In this document: positions 1 through 9,371 of the stretch, piece by piece
Layout of the letters: each line of letters begins with the position of its first letter
Numbering within the stretch: position 1 is the stretch's first letter
Source of the DNA: Isoptericola croceus
GTDB lineage: Bacteria > Actinomycetota > Actinomycetes > Actinomycetales > Cellulomonadaceae
Length of the DNA: 64,000 bases
NCBI RefSeq assembly: GCF_029382255.1
Contig: NZ_JARLLG010000008.1
Coordinates: 111,259 to 175,258, forward strand
Direction: 5' to 3'
Translations under genes and position numbers: made by a program
The notes under the pieces: generated by a model
What the model saw: the letters and a program-made list of their open reading frames with translations, nothing else
The model's database searches: none
What the model was told of the DNA's origin: nothing

Positions 1-2
1 TG

Positions 3-125
3 CCCGACGGCCCGCTCCTGACCGGCCCGGAGCTCGACGCCGCCTTCGCCGAGTCCGGGTACTCGACCAGCGCGTTCCTCGACGCCGACGACGCCACGCT
101 CGTCCTGGTCGCCGTCGGTCAGTAG
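3..125 (+). CDS. C-terminal end of an unidentified protein (partial)
   Basis: An open frame enters from the window edge and stops at TAG 123-125, giving about 40 residues that end in a hydrophobic strand (TLVLVAVGQ). The shape, an acidic helix followed by a short strand at the very end, resembles the C-terminus of small SAM-dependent methyltransferases, but too little is visible to name it. It runs in the same direction as the TetR operon downstream, from which it is separated by the operator at 174-203. Confidence 0.45.
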   Translation, partial: PDGPLLTGPELDAAFAESGYSTSAFLDADDATLVLVAVGQ

Positions 126-173
126 GGCGCTCTCACGCGGCGGACGGCAGGACGGATGGATCTCGTCGTCCTG

Positions 174-203
174 GTAGCACGCCGTACTAGTACAGCGTGC
201 TAC
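174..203. promoter_or_regulatory. 30-bp palindromic operator in front of the TetR gene
   Basis: Outer arms GTAGCACGC (174-182) and GCGTGCTAC (195-203) are exact reverse complements. The core GTACTAGTAC (184-193) is itself a perfect palindrome, so only the pair 183/194 is mismatched. It lies 10 bp upstream of the TetR start codon. TetR regulators commonly bind such sites in their own promoter, so autoregulation of the 214-3526 operon is a reasonable inference. Confidence 0.8.
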
Positions 204-213
204 ATTGAGTAGC

Positions 214-813
214 ATGTCGCACCAAGTGAGTCGCAGAGACGCGATCCTGCGCGTCGCCCGGGAGATGGCGTCGCGTGAGGGGATCGGGTCGCTCACCGTG
301 CGCGCCGTGAGCGCCGCCGCGGGCATCGGGGTGGGGACGTTGCGGCACTACTTCCCCTCCCAGCGGGAGCTCGTCGACGCGGTGGTCGCCGACATGGTCG
401 AGGGGATGCTCGACGAGTCCGTCGTCTCCGACCGAAGCGTCGCCCCCGGAGACCGGTTGGCCCATGCCGTGCTGCAGTTCCTGCCGGCATCGGGCGCAGA
501 CGACGGGCAGCTCGACGCCTGGTTCGCGTTCTACGTCTCGGCGTTGTCCACGCAGCCCTCGGAACACGCACGTCGCGTCCTCGAAGCATCGGTGACGACG
601 TCGCACGAGCACATGCGGCGGTGGCTGGGAATGCTCGTCGACGAAGGAGTCCTCGAGGTGGCCTCCGTGGCAGACACGTCGTCGACGCTGATCGCGTTGG
701 TCAACGGGTTGGCGTTGGAGGCGTTGACACCGGGCTCACCGGTCACGGTCGCGGACGCGCGCCGTCTTGCCGAAGCCGCCGCGCGGGCCGTCGTGGGAGG
801 AGCGTGGTCATGA
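214..813 (+). CDS. TetR/AcrR family transcriptional regulator
   Basis: The 199-residue protein has an N-terminal helix-turn-helix (about residues 8-50; LTVRAVSAAAGIGVGTLRHY then FPSQRELV) and a helical ligand-binding C-terminal domain, the usual TetR layout and length. ATG at 214 is preferred to the in-frame TTG at 205, which lies nearly in the operator. The stop overlaps the ATG of the hydrolase gene (ATGA), so the two are probably translated together. With the strong palindrome at 174-203, it likely represses its own operon. The inducer is unknown, but the downstream hydrolase suggests a small ester, amide or peptide-like compound. Confidence 0.9.
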   Translation: MSHQVSRRDAILRVAREMASREGIGSLTVRAVSAAAGIGVGTLRHYFPSQRELVDAVVADMVEGMLDESVVSDRSVAPGDRLAHAVLQFLPASGADDGQLDAWFAFYVSALSTQPSEHARRVLEASVTTSHEHMRRWLGMLVDEGVLEVASVADTSSTLIALVNGLALEALTPGSPVTVADARRLAEAAARAVVGGAWS

Positions 814-2042
814 GCGCACCGCAACGGCAGAAGATGTCCGAGCGACTCGCACGGATGCCCGGCGTGCGCGCCGTGCGCCGTCCCGCGACGGACGAGTCAC
901 CAGAGCTCGACCTCGGCTACGTGCGCACCGGCCCGCCGTCTTCCGTGCCCGCCGTGGTGATCCCCGGCGGCCCCGGGCTCGCCTCCGTCCTGCCGTATCG
1001 CGCGTTCCGCCGCAGGGCCGCGAAGCACGGGCTCGACGTCCTGATGGTCGAGCACCGCGGCGTCGGGCTGTCGCGTGCAGACCTGGCCGGTGCGGACCTC
1101 CCCGGATCAGCGATGACGATCCGCTCCGCGGTCGACGACGTCGCAGCGGTCCTGGACGCCGAGGGCGTCGACCGCGCGGTCGTCTACGGGTCGTCGTACG
1201 GGAGCTACCTGGCCCAGGCCTTCGGAGCCTGGCACCCGGACCGGGTGGCCGGCATGGTCCTGGACTCGACGATGACGAGCGCCCACGACCACGTCGCCGT
1301 CCGTGCTCATGCCCGCGAGCTCCTCTGGGACGGAGGCACCGCACAGACGGCGCCCGCCGCACGACTGCTGCGCGGCCTCGTCGCCTCCGGCACCGTCGAT
1401 CGCGACGAGGCCGGCGACGTGGCCCGCATCGTCTACGAGTTCGCCGGGCCCGAGACGCTCCACCGACTCCTCGCCGCCAAGGCACAGGGCCGGGCGTCCC
1501 GCACCTGGCGCTGGATCGCGCGCCTCGGCGGGCGAGAGATCAGCGACGTCATGCCCTTCGTCATGGAGTTCGACCTCGTCGCCCGCATCGCCTTCCGCGA
1601 GCTCAACTACGCACCCGAGCCGGACGGCGGCCCATTCGACCCGGCCACCGCGTTCCGCGCTGTCGCCGATCGCCACGAACCGTTCGCGGGTGAACCCCTC
1701 GACCTGCCCGCGCACTGGGCGGGCTTCGACTGGCCGCTGGCCGTGCTGTCCGGAGAACGCGACCTCCGCACCCCCCGTCTCCTCTCCGAGAGCGTCGTCC
1801 GCACGGCCCCCGACGGCGCGCTCGTCCCGCTGCTCGGCGCCGGTCACAGCGCGCTCGACACCCACGCCCAGGCAGCGACGGCCGCGATCACGGCGGTCAG
1901 GGAGCAGGCCCACCACGAGCTCGGTGCTGAACCCGACCGACTCGCCGCCCTGCCCCGCGACGGCGCATCACGTCACATGGCGACGATCCTCCGCGCCGGC
2001 CTCACGGTCGAGTCGCTCATCCCCCGCCGGCCGCGTGGGTGA
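810..2042 (+). CDS. Alpha/beta hydrolase, S33 prolyl-aminopeptidase-like
   Basis: The 410-residue protein has alpha/beta-hydrolase hallmarks: the oxyanion segment PGGPGLAS, the strand MVEHRGVGLSR typical of proline iminopeptidase relatives, the nucleophile elbow GSSYGS (GxSxG) and a late GAGHSALD segment supplying the catalytic His. A helical cap lies between the nucleophile and the acid. No signal peptide is seen, so it is cytoplasmic. ATG 810 overlaps the TetR stop, and its own stop overlaps the GTG of the next gene, so the three genes form one coupled operon. The substrate cannot be read from sequence; peptide, amide or ester hydrolysis are all possible. Confidence 0.85.
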   Translation: MSAPQRQKMSERLARMPGVRAVRRPATDESPELDLGYVRTGPPSSVPAVVIPGGPGLASVLPYRAFRRRAAKHGLDVLMVEHRGVGLSRADLAGADLPGSAMTIRSAVDDVAAVLDAEGVDRAVVYGSSYGSYLAQAFGAWHPDRVAGMVLDSTMTSAHDHVAVRAHARELLWDGGTAQTAPAARLLRGLVASGTVDRDEAGDVARIVYEFAGPETLHRLLAAKAQGRASRTWRWIARLGGREISDVMPFVMEFDLVARIAFRELNYAPEPDGGPFDPATAFRAVADRHEPFAGEPLDLPAHWAGFDWPLAVLSGERDLRTPRLLSESVVRTAPDGALVPLLGAGHSALDTHAQAATAAITAVREQAHHELGAEPDRLAALPRDGASRHMATILRAGLTVESLIPRRPRG

Positions 2043-3526
2043 CCGGGACCAGCACGTCGGACGAACGCCGCTCGGCCGAGGTAGCCGCCATGCCCGGTTC
2101 GGCGGAGGATCGCCCTGTGAGCACTCCCGCAGGATCGACCTCCACGCCCGCACCGGTGGCACGCCGGCGCGCACGATGGTGGTGGATCGTCGCGATCGTC
2201 GTCCTCCTCCTCGGGGCCGCCGTCGTCGTCGCCGGACTGCTCGAGCACCGCGCCTGGGTCAGGACCGTCGCCGAGTACGACGCCGAGGTGGCCCGCGTCA
2301 CCGACGAGGCCAAGAACGCACGTGACCGGGCCGAGGACGCCTACGCCGCGAGCGTCGACGCCCTCGACGAGACGATCGACGACGGGCGATCGGTCCGGGC
2401 CGCCAGCAAGGGTCAGGTCGCCGACCGCGGCATCCGCAAGCCGCTCGCCGCAGCGCTCGACGACGCCGAACAGCTGCGCGACACCGAGGTCACCTATCCG
2501 GTCGTGACGCGCACCGTGGACGAGGTCGTCCGACCGAACCCCTTCCGTCCGGACGTGCTGCCGCAGGTGGAACACGACGTCGTCGGCGGGTCGGACCCGG
2601 CGCCCGCCGACCTCGACGCCGCAGTGGACGACGTCGCCGAGGCGTCCGCAGCGGTCGCCGAGTCACGCCGACAATGGGCCCTCGACGAGCTGGCGCCCGC
2701 CACGGCCGAAGGCCGCGACGCCCTGACCGACCTCAGCGACCAGGTCGGTGCTCGCGCGCTCGGCCCGCTCGAGGAGGCGGTCACCGACGCCGAAGCGATC
2801 CTCGACGCGGGAACGGACGCCGTCGACCCCGACGAGACCGTCGCGCTGCGGGACCTCCTGCTCGACACCACCGAGTCCGTCTGGGCCGACCGGCTGGCAG
2901 ACATCCGCACCGAGCGCCGCCAGGCCGCCCGCGCCCGCGGCGTCGACTGCCGCAAGGACAAGTGCGTCGCGCTGACGTTCGACGACGGCCCCGTCCCGGA
3001 CACCGAACGCCTGTTGCGGATCCTCGACCGGAAGAACGCGCCCGCCACGTTCTTCATGGTGGGCGACAACGTCGCCGCACGGCCAGGCATCGCGCGTGCC
3101 GTCGTCGAGCGTGGGCACCTCGTCGCCAACCACACCTGGAACCACCCGCAGCTCACCACGCTCGACGACGGCGAGGTGCGCGACGAGCTCCGGCGCACCC
3201 AGGACGCGATCACCGACGCGACCGGGTTCACCCCGTTCCTCCTGCGGCCCCCGTACGGCGCCGTCGACGGCAACGTCCGGACGCTCGCGACCCGCACCGG
3301 GCTCGACATCGTCCTGTGGAACCTCGACTCCGACGACTGGGGGACCCGCGACCCGAAGAAGATCCGCCGCCACGTGCGCGCCGAGGTGCAGCGCGGCAGC
3401 AACGTGCTCCTGCACGACCTCCACCCGACCACCGTCGACGCCGTGCCGAAGATCATCAACGACCTGCGCAAGGAGGACTACGTGCTGGTCACGGTCGACC
3501 TGCTCGTCGCGGCCGGCGGGTCGTGA
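2039..3526 (+). CDS. Membrane-anchored polysaccharide deacetylase (NodB domain)
   Basis: The 495-residue protein has a short cytoplasmic N-terminus, one transmembrane helix (about residues 47-67), a long charged extracytoplasmic linker and a C-terminal NodB domain. Visible motifs are TFDDGP (catalytic and metal Asp), HTWNHP (metal His pair), RPPYG and a late LLHD segment. Family members remove N- or O-acetyl groups from peptidoglycan, chitin-like or xylan polymers, so it likely acts on cell-envelope or external polysaccharide. The GTG start overlaps the hydrolase stop (GTGA); an in-frame ATG at 2090 is an alternative. The fusion of a stalk-like linker to the enzyme suits display on the cell surface. 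Confidence 0.87.
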   Translation: MTGTSTSDERRSAEVAAMPGSAEDRPVSTPAGSTSTPAPVARRRARWWWIVAIVVLLLGAAVVVAGLLEHRAWVRTVAEYDAEVARVTDEAKNARDRAEDAYAASVDALDETIDDGRSVRAASKGQVADRGIRKPLAAALDDAEQLRDTEVTYPVVTRTVDEVVRPNPFRPDVLPQVEHDVVGGSDPAPADLDAAVDDVAEASAAVAESRRQWALDELAPATAEGRDALTDLSDQVGARALGPLEEAVTDAEAILDAGTDAVDPDETVALRDLLLDTTESVWADRLADIRTERRQAARARGVDCRKDKCVALTFDDGPVPDTERLLRILDRKNAPATFFMVGDNVAARPGIARAVVERGHLVANHTWNHPQLTTLDDGEVRDELRRTQDAITDATGFTPFLLRPPYGAVDGNVRTLATRTGLDIVLWNLDSDDWGTRDPKKIRRHVRAEVQRGSNVLLHDLHPTTVDAVPKIINDLRKEDYVLVTVDLLVAAGGS

Positions 3527-3572
3527 CCGTGCTGGCCGAGCGCTCGCTCGAGGCGGGGATAGGTTGAAGCGC

Positions 3573-3893
3573 ATGCACGTACAGCACCAGGCCCCCGCGC
3601 CACTCGACGGCGCCACCGGGGTGGCGACGAGCATGCTCGCGCCGGGCACGGAACCGGAGCGTGTCCGCGTCGACGTCGCGGTGCTCACGGCCGGGTCCGA
3701 GCTGCCGAAGCATCCTGCGGGACGCCTCCAAGTGTTCTACGTCGTGGCGGGAACCGGACAGGTCGCCGGCGACGACGACGTCCGCGTCGACGTCGGACCG
3801 GGTGACCTGGTGACGTGGGAGGCCGGGGAGCGCCACACCACCTGGGCGACCACCGACCTCACGGCGGTCATCGTGCAGCGCGGCCAACCCTGA
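3573..3893 (+). CDS. Small cupin-domain protein
   Basis: This 106-residue single-domain protein has cupin motifs: PKHPAGRLQVFYVVAGTG (motif 1 region with His) and a second motif around GDLVTWEAGERHTTWA. Such proteins bind a metal in a beta barrel and may be sensors, isomerases or dioxygenases; the exact role is not visible. ATG 3573 begins 47 bp after the deacetylase stop, so it may be co-transcribed. The gene faces the convergent DUF4184 gene. Confidence 0.75.
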   Translation: MHVQHQAPAPLDGATGVATSMLAPGTEPERVRVDVAVLTAGSELPKHPAGRLQVFYVVAGTGQVAGDDDVRVDVGPGDLVTWEAGERHTTWATTDLTAVIVQRGQP

Positions 3894-3996
3894 CCGGTCG
3901 CGGTGTCACACCTGCCGGTTGCGGGCCGCTGGAGTTCATCCGTGCGGGACTGACCCGAGTCAGGAGTGTGGGTCCAGTCCTTCGATCTCCGCAGGT

Positions 3997-4722
3997 TCAC
4001 CGCGTAGCCGGTTCTCGCGAGGAGACGACGTGCCACGCAACCGAGACCGCGATCATCGCGAGGACCAGGCTCTGGATCCCCGCCACAGCGGCGTCGAAGG
4101 CCCGGTCGTGGAGACCCTCGCCGGCGGCGAACGCCCCGATGCCGACGGCGAGCGCCACGCCCGGCGCCGTCAGGCACCACGCCAGCGGGTGGCGCACGCG
4201 GGAGTCTCGTCGGCTCGCGGACCGTCGGCTGAGCCACCAGATGGTGTAGCCGACGACGATCGCGACCCCGAGGATGCCCGACACGTACTGGGCCCACTTC
4301 AGGCCGAGCAGGCCCGCGTGCTCCTGCTGGAGCCACTCGACGTGCATGACGATCCACCGCCCCGGGTGCGTCGCTGAGTCCCACACCACGTGAGTGAGCG
4401 CCCCGACGCCGGCAGCGAGCGGGGCGAGCGCCAGCTGACGCCGCGTCAGGGACGCCGTCGCCGGGACCCGGTCGCGGACCCAGGGCACGACGTCGGCGTA
4501 GGAGTCGCGGACGACCGCGAACCACAGCCACACGGCCGCCAGCGCCACAAGGACGTCGACCGTCACGATGCCCCACACGCTGTGGGTGAGCTCGTAGCCC
4601 GGGCGACCGGGAAGGAACATCGGGAGGTCGGGCGCCACGGAGCCTGCGACCAGCGCGCTCATCGGGAGCGCGGTATGCCCGAGCGGGAGGACGGCGGCCG
4701 CGTGCGCGGGCGTGAACGGCAT
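3997..4722 (-). CDS. DUF4184 family integral membrane protein
   Basis: The 241-residue protein begins MPFTPAHAAAVLPL, the characteristic N-terminus of DUF4184, followed by several hydrophobic helices and conserved polar residues (SVAPDLP, ELTHSVWG, HVVWDSATHPG). Those His/Asp motifs resemble the YdjM/metal-dependent hydrolase group of membrane proteins, but no reaction is established. ATG 4722 is chosen because it places the family N-terminus exactly; the frame stays open further upstream without a family match. It runs alone, convergent with the cupin gene, and 83 bp from the end of the GH32 gene. Confidence 0.82.
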   Translation of the reverse strand: MPFTPAHAAAVLPLGHTALPMSALVAGSVAPDLPMFLPGRPGYELTHSVWGIVTVDVLVALAAVWLWFAVVRDSYADVVPWVRDRVPATASLTRRQLALAPLAAGVGALTHVVWDSATHPGRWIVMHVEWLQQEHAGLLGLKWAQYVSGILGVAIVVGYTIWWLSRRSASRRDSRVRHPLAWCLTAPGVALAVGIGAFAAGEGLHDRAFDAAVAGIQSLVLAMIAVSVAWHVVSSREPATR

Positions 4723-4805
4723 GGCAGAACCGTAGCCGCCCCACTGATGGCGTGACGCGGCTGCTCGACCGCATGGAAGCGGTCGGACTTGTCGAGCGCG
4801 GTGAT

Positions 4806-6359
4806 TCAGGCTCGGGAAGGTGAGGACGCGGTGGGCCAGAGTGCCCGTTGGCCGTGCCCGATGTCGGCCATGCGCCACGTCTCGGCGCGGTACACGGTCA
4901 CGTCACCGGCAAGCGCGGCGATCTCGACGCCGAGCGCGTCGGTACGCGTCGGGTAGACACGCGTGGTCAACGGACGGCCGTTGGCGAAGACCTCGAGCAC
5001 CGATCGGTCGACGAGTACCCGCAAATGCACGAGGTCATCACTGCCGACGGGCACTGCACCCTCGCGGGCGGTGGCGTCGACGGCGAGGTCCCGGCTGGCT
5101 CTCTCCCGGTCCAGGCGAAGGACGGCGTCGCCTGCCTCGTCGCGCTCGACCACGAGGCGCGTGCGCTCACCGTCCGCGTCTCCCGGTTCGCCCGCGACGC
5201 GCAGCGCGACCTCGAAGGTTGACGACGGCGCCAGGACGAGGTCGATCTCGACGTCGAGCTGGTCGCCGGCAGTCAAAGCGTGCCGCGAGCCTTCGGTCAG
5301 CCGACCGGGCTCGGTGCGCACGCCGTCGCGCCGTAGCGTGGCGACCTCGGCGACGGGTGCCTGGACGAGGGTCCTGTCGTCGGCCATGGTCACCTGACGC
5401 GGCAGCGACATCGCGCCCGACCACCCGGCGAGGACGGTCGCCTCGTCCGGGCGCCCTTCCTGCAACCAGCCGAACATCACGCGCCGACCTGCCTCGTCAC
5501 GGAAGGACTGCGGCGCGTAGAAGTAGCGCCCACCGTAGTCGAGCCGGCCGAGCCGCTCCGGGGAGAACGTGTCACCCACGTAGGAACCCGTCCAGTACAA
5601 CGAGTGGTGAGTGACGCCGTCGTCCCAGGCAGAGAAGACGAGCGCGTCGGTGCCGTCGACGTCGAACAGGTCCACGCACTCCCACATCGTGCCCGTCCAG
5701 TCAGGGTCTTCCGGCGAACCCACGGCGGCGTCCCCGACCAGCAGCGGGCCGACATAGGTCCAGCTCCGCAGGTCGTCGGAGTCGTAGAGGAACGCGGTGC
5801 CGCCACGACCGGCGATGCCGGAGCCGACGAGCTGGCGCCATCGGCCGCCCTCCCGCCACACGCAGTGGTCTCGGTAAGCGGTGATGTCGACGCCTGCTGG
5901 TGCCGACCGGATCACCGGGTTCTCTGCCAGTGGCGCCCACGTGCGCAGGTCGTCGGAACCGATGGCGACGCACGGGAGCTCCCGGCCGCCACGTCGGCCC
6001 GAATAGACGATCGTCGGCGTCCCGTCGTCGTCAACGAGGACACCGGACCAACAGCCATCTGCGTCCGCGCCGTCGTCCGACGGCACCAGCGCCACGGGCT
6101 GGTCGTCCCAATGCACGAGATCCGTGCTGGTGGCGTGACCCCAGTGGATCCGCGCGTGTACCGGCGAGTACGGGTTGTACTGATAGAAGAGGTGGTACGT
6201 GCCGTTCCACTGGCCTACGCCGTTCGGGTCGTTGAGCCAGCCCGCCGGGGACACGAAGTGGAATCGCGGTCGGTGCGGATCTGCCTCCGCACGCTCGAGC
6301 ATCCGGTCGTCCGCCCGGGACGGCGCAAAGGGCTGGGGTCGGGTGTGCTGCTCGGTCAT
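4806..6359 (-). CDS. Glycoside hydrolase family 32 (beta-fructosidase/levanase-like)
   Basis: The 517-residue protein has the GH32 nucleophile motif WLNDPNG (Asp near residue 44), an RD-containing stabiliser segment (TAYRDHC, where RDP is usual) and the acid/base motif WECVD. A beta-sandwich domain follows the five-blade propeller. No signal peptide is present, so it acts in the cytoplasm on imported saccharides such as sucrose, inulin or levan oligomers. It is the last gene of the lacI-ABC operon, and its ATG overlaps the stop of the ATPase gene (ATGA), implying that the transporter brings in its substrate. Sucrose versus fructan specificity cannot be told from sequence alone. Confidence 0.9.
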   Translation of the reverse strand: MTEQHTRPQPFAPSRADDRMLERAEADPHRPRFHFVSPAGWLNDPNGVGQWNGTYHLFYQYNPYSPVHARIHWGHATSTDLVHWDDQPVALVPSDDGADADGCWSGVLVDDDGTPTIVYSGRRGGRELPCVAIGSDDLRTWAPLAENPVIRSAPAGVDITAYRDHCVWREGGRWRQLVGSGIAGRGGTAFLYDSDDLRSWTYVGPLLVGDAAVGSPEDPDWTGTMWECVDLFDVDGTDALVFSAWDDGVTHHSLYWTGSYVGDTFSPERLGRLDYGGRYFYAPQSFRDEAGRRVMFGWLQEGRPDEATVLAGWSGAMSLPRQVTMADDRTLVQAPVAEVATLRRDGVRTEPGRLTEGSRHALTAGDQLDVEIDLVLAPSSTFEVALRVAGEPGDADGERTRLVVERDEAGDAVLRLDRERASRDLAVDATAREGAVPVGSDDLVHLRVLVDRSVLEVFANGRPLTTRVYPTRTDALGVEIAALAGDVTVYRAETWRMADIGHGQRALWPTASSPSRA

Positions 6360-7405
6360 GCGGGCTGGTCCTCGATCTCGGTAGTTGTGGTGGCCGCCGC
6401 GACGTCGAGCGCGCGGCGGGCGACGTCGCGCTGCGGTCGGTACACATGGCAGCGCACCGCGCGGTCGGGGCCCAGACGGTGCCACACCGGCACGTCGGTG
6501 CGGCAGATGCCTTCCGCCTCGAACGGACAGCTCGTGGCGCCGAGCACTTCCGCGCGCAGCGCGGCACGCTCCACGGGGTCAAACGTGCCCGCACGCCGCG
6601 GATCCGGAACCGCGGACAACAGCAAGCGCGTGTAGGGGTGCGCCGGGTCGGCCATGAGCGCCGTCGACTCCCCCGACTCGACGACCTCACCTGCGAACAT
6701 CACGACCGTGCGGTCCGCGACGTACCGGGCGGACGCCAGGTCGTGCGTGATGAACAGCAGCGCGATCCCGCGCTCGTCGCGCAACCGGCGCATGAGGTTC
6801 AGGATCCCGATCCGGACCGAGACGTCCAGCATCGACGTCGGCTCGTCCGCCAGGATCACCTCCGGTTCGACCGCGAGCGCCCGCGCTATGGCGACCCGCT
6901 GGCGCTGGCCACCGGAGAGCTCGTGCGGGTACGAGTCCAGCAGCGCGGGGTCGAGGTCGACGGTGGCCATGAGCTCCTCCAGCCGAGCGTGCAGGCTCGC
7001 GCTGCGCCCGTTCCCGCCGGCCTTGCCGTGAAGCTGCAGCGCCCGGGTGAGGAAGTGCTCGACCCGGTGGACGGGGTTGAGAGAGCCGAACGGGTCCTGG
7101 AACACCATCTGCACCTTGGACCGGTACGCCCGGGATGCGCGGCGGGGTTCGCGGCGCAGCACGTCGACCCCGCCCACGTGGATCGTGCCGGCGGTGGGAT
7201 GCTCCAGCCGGGCGACACAGCGCGCGATCGTCGACTTGCCACTGCCGGACTCTCCGACGAGCGCCACGATCTCGCCGCTGCGGACGTCCAGGTCCACGCC
7301 CCCGAGGGCGCGCACATGGTTGCGGGAGCCGAAGCCTCCCACCGTGAAGTCCTTCACCAGGCCGCGGATCTCGACGACGGCCTGGGTGCTCATGGTGTCG
7401 CTCAT
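6356..7405 (-). CDS. ABC transporter ATP-binding protein, OppF/DppF type
   Basis: The 349-residue ATPase has Walker A GESGSGKST, signature LSGGQRQR, Walker B VILADEPT and the switch His in FITHD. The C-terminal Opp/Dpp extension (SCPFEAEGIC, with two Cys) is typical of this subfamily. It pairs with the ATPase half of the upstream fusion to power uptake through DppB/DppC. Start 7405 overlaps the fusion's stop (ATGA), and its stop overlaps the GH32 start. The family is named for peptides, but several actinobacterial members carry oligosaccharides; the GH32 neighbour points to sugar here. Confidence 0.9.
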   Translation of the reverse strand: MSDTMSTQAVVEIRGLVKDFTVGGFGSRNHVRALGGVDLDVRSGEIVALVGESGSGKSTIARCVARLEHPTAGTIHVGGVDVLRREPRRASRAYRSKVQMVFQDPFGSLNPVHRVEHFLTRALQLHGKAGGNGRSASLHARLEELMATVDLDPALLDSYPHELSGGQRQRVAIARALAVEPEVILADEPTSMLDVSVRIGILNLMRRLRDERGIALLFITHDLASARYVADRTVVMFAGEVVESGESTALMADPAHPYTRLLLSAVPDPRRAGTFDPVERAALRAEVLGATSCPFEAEGICRTDVPVWHRLGPDRAVRCHVYRPQRDVARRALDVAAATTTTEIEDQPA

Positions 7406-9351
7406 GCGGAGCTCTCCTCGGAGGTCGGCGCGGCGGAGCCCGCGGCCACGGGCGCCACCCAGTGCCCCGGGGCCACCTCGACCAGGTTGTCGATGTCGGT
7501 GAAGCGCACGCCCTCGGCCAGTCCGGTCAGCTCGGTCCGGGGGCCGGTCAACGGCGGGAACGCGTTCATCAGCGCGCGCGTGTAAGGGTGCTGCGGGTCG
7601 GCCAGCACCTGGGCGGCGGGTGCCTGCTCCACCAGCCGCCCGCCGTACATGACGCCCATGCGGTCGGAAAGCTCGATCATCAGCGACATGTCGTGCGTGA
7701 TGAACAGGACGGCGAACCCGAGCTCGCGGCGCAGGTCGGCGATCTGCGCCATGATCTCCTGCTGCACGACGACGTCGAGCGCCGTCGTGGGCTCGTCCAT
7801 GATCAGCAGGCGCGGGCGCAGCGCGACCGCCATCGCGATGACCACGCGCTGGCGCATGCCCCCGGAGAGCTGGTGCGGGTAGGAGCGCAGGCGCGACCGG
7901 TCGATCTTCACCAGCTCGAGGAGATCGCCGGCCCGACGCCGCGCCTCGCGTCTCGAGAGGCGCAGGTGGGTGGTGTAGATGTCGACGATCTGATCGCCGA
8001 CCGTCATCACCGGGTTGAGCGAGCTCATCGCGGACTGGAAGACCATCGCGACGTCCCGCCACCGGTAGGCACGCAGCTCCTCGTCAGGCATGGCGAGAAC
8101 ATCGCGACCGCAGAAGCGGACGCTGCCGCCCGCGATCACCGCCGGCTCGCGCAGCAGCCGCATGATCGTGTTCGCGACGGTCGACTTGCCGCAGCCGGAC
8201 TCCCCCGCCAGGCCGAAGACCTCGCCCTCGCCGATGGTGAACGAGATGCGGTCGGCACCGATGACGGTGCGGTTCTCGCCGCGGTACTCCACGGTGAGGT
8301 CCCGCACCTCGAGAACGGGCGTGGCGCTGGGATCGATGGTCTCCTCGCTGGTGACGTTCGCAGCGACGGCGGTCCCCGCACCGACGGACCGGCGGTCCCC
8401 ACGGGTCCGGCGCGGCGCGCGCAACCGGGGGTTCGTCACCTCGTCGACCGCGTAGTTGAGCAGCGCGAGAGCGAAGGCCACGAGCGCGATGCACAGACCC
8501 GAGGGCAGAAACGCCCACCAGGCGCCCACCATGAGCGCCCCGTCGTTGCTTGCCCAGTAGAGATTGGTGCCCCACGAGACCACGGACACGTCGCCGAGGC
8601 CGAGGAACTCCAGGCCCGCCTGGCTCCCGATGCCGAAGATCACGCACCCGAGGAACGTGCTCATGACGATCGACGCCATGTTCGGCAGGATCTCGCGGAA
8701 CATGATCCAGCCTGCTCGCTCGCCCGTGACCGTCGCGGCGGCGACGAAGTCCTTGGCCCGGATCGACAAGGCCATCGAGCGGAGGACGCGGGCTGCCCCG
8801 GCCCATCCGGTGATGACAAGCACCACGATCACTGTGCCGGTGCCCGGCGGCAGGAACGCCGCGAGGATGACCAGCAGCGGCAGGCCCGGCATGAGCAGGA
8901 AGACGTTCGTCGCGAGCGACAGGACGTCGTCGGTCAGTCGGCCAAAGTAGCCAGCAGCCAGGCCGACGGTGACGCCGACGATCGTCGCCGCCACACCGAC
9001 GAGGAACCCGACGAACAGCGACGAGCGCGCTCCCCACAGCGTGAGGGCGAGGACGTCCTGTCCCTTCGCCGTCGTTCCCCACAGGTGCGCCGACGACGGC
9101 GGCTGGGAGCCGCCGCTCGTGATGAGCGTGGGGTCGCCAGGGGCGAGGACAGGTGCCAGCAGCGCGAGCGCGACGAAGACCACGAGGAGCGACGCGCCGA
9201 GCATGGCCTTGCGGTTGCGCAGCAGGCTGCGCACGAGTCCGCGGCGGGGCGGGCGGCTTGCGGCCTTCGGCCGGAGCGCCGCCGTGGCGGGGCGCCCGCC
9301 CGGCCCTTCGGTCGCTGCCAGCGTGGCAGTGGTGGAGTCGGTGACGGACAT
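7402..9351 (-). CDS. DppC permease fused to DppD ATPase
   Basis: One uninterrupted 649-residue frame joins two subunits. Residues about 1-315 are a DppC-type permease: an N-terminal helix, then the conserved coupling-helix region with MALSIRAKDFVAAA. Residues about 345-649 are an ATPase with GESGCGKST, LSGGMRQR, LLIMDEPTT and FITHD. There is no internal stop or frameshift, and the linker (about 316-345) is Arg-rich. Fusions of this kind occur in actinobacterial peptide/oligosaccharide importers, so this is probably a working gene. It gives the transporter one permanently tethered ATPase and one free one. Confidence 0.9.
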   Translation of the reverse strand: MSVTDSTTATLAATEGPGGRPATAALRPKAASRPPRRGLVRSLLRNRKAMLGASLLVVFVALALLAPVLAPGDPTLITSGGSQPPSSAHLWGTTAKGQDVLALTLWGARSSLFVGFLVGVAATIVGVTVGLAAGYFGRLTDDVLSLATNVFLLMPGLPLLVILAAFLPPGTGTVIVVLVITGWAGAARVLRSMALSIRAKDFVAAATVTGERAGWIMFREILPNMASIVMSTFLGCVIFGIGSQAGLEFLGLGDVSVVSWGTNLYWASNDGALMVGAWWAFLPSGLCIALVAFALALLNYAVDEVTNPRLRAPRRTRGDRRSVGAGTAVAANVTSEETIDPSATPVLEVRDLTVEYRGENRTVIGADRISFTIGEGEVFGLAGESGCGKSTVANTIMRLLREPAVIAGGSVRFCGRDVLAMPDEELRAYRWRDVAMVFQSAMSSLNPVMTVGDQIVDIYTTHLRLSRREARRRAGDLLELVKIDRSRLRSYPHQLSGGMRQRVVIAMAVALRPRLLIMDEPTTALDVVVQQEIMAQIADLRRELGFAVLFITHDMSLMIELSDRMGVMYGGRLVEQAPAAQVLADPQHPYTRALMNAFPPLTGPRTELTGLAEGVRFTDIDNLVEVAPGHWVAPVAAGSAAPTSEESSA

Positions 9352-9371
9352 GGTCGTGCTCCTTCCGGCCG

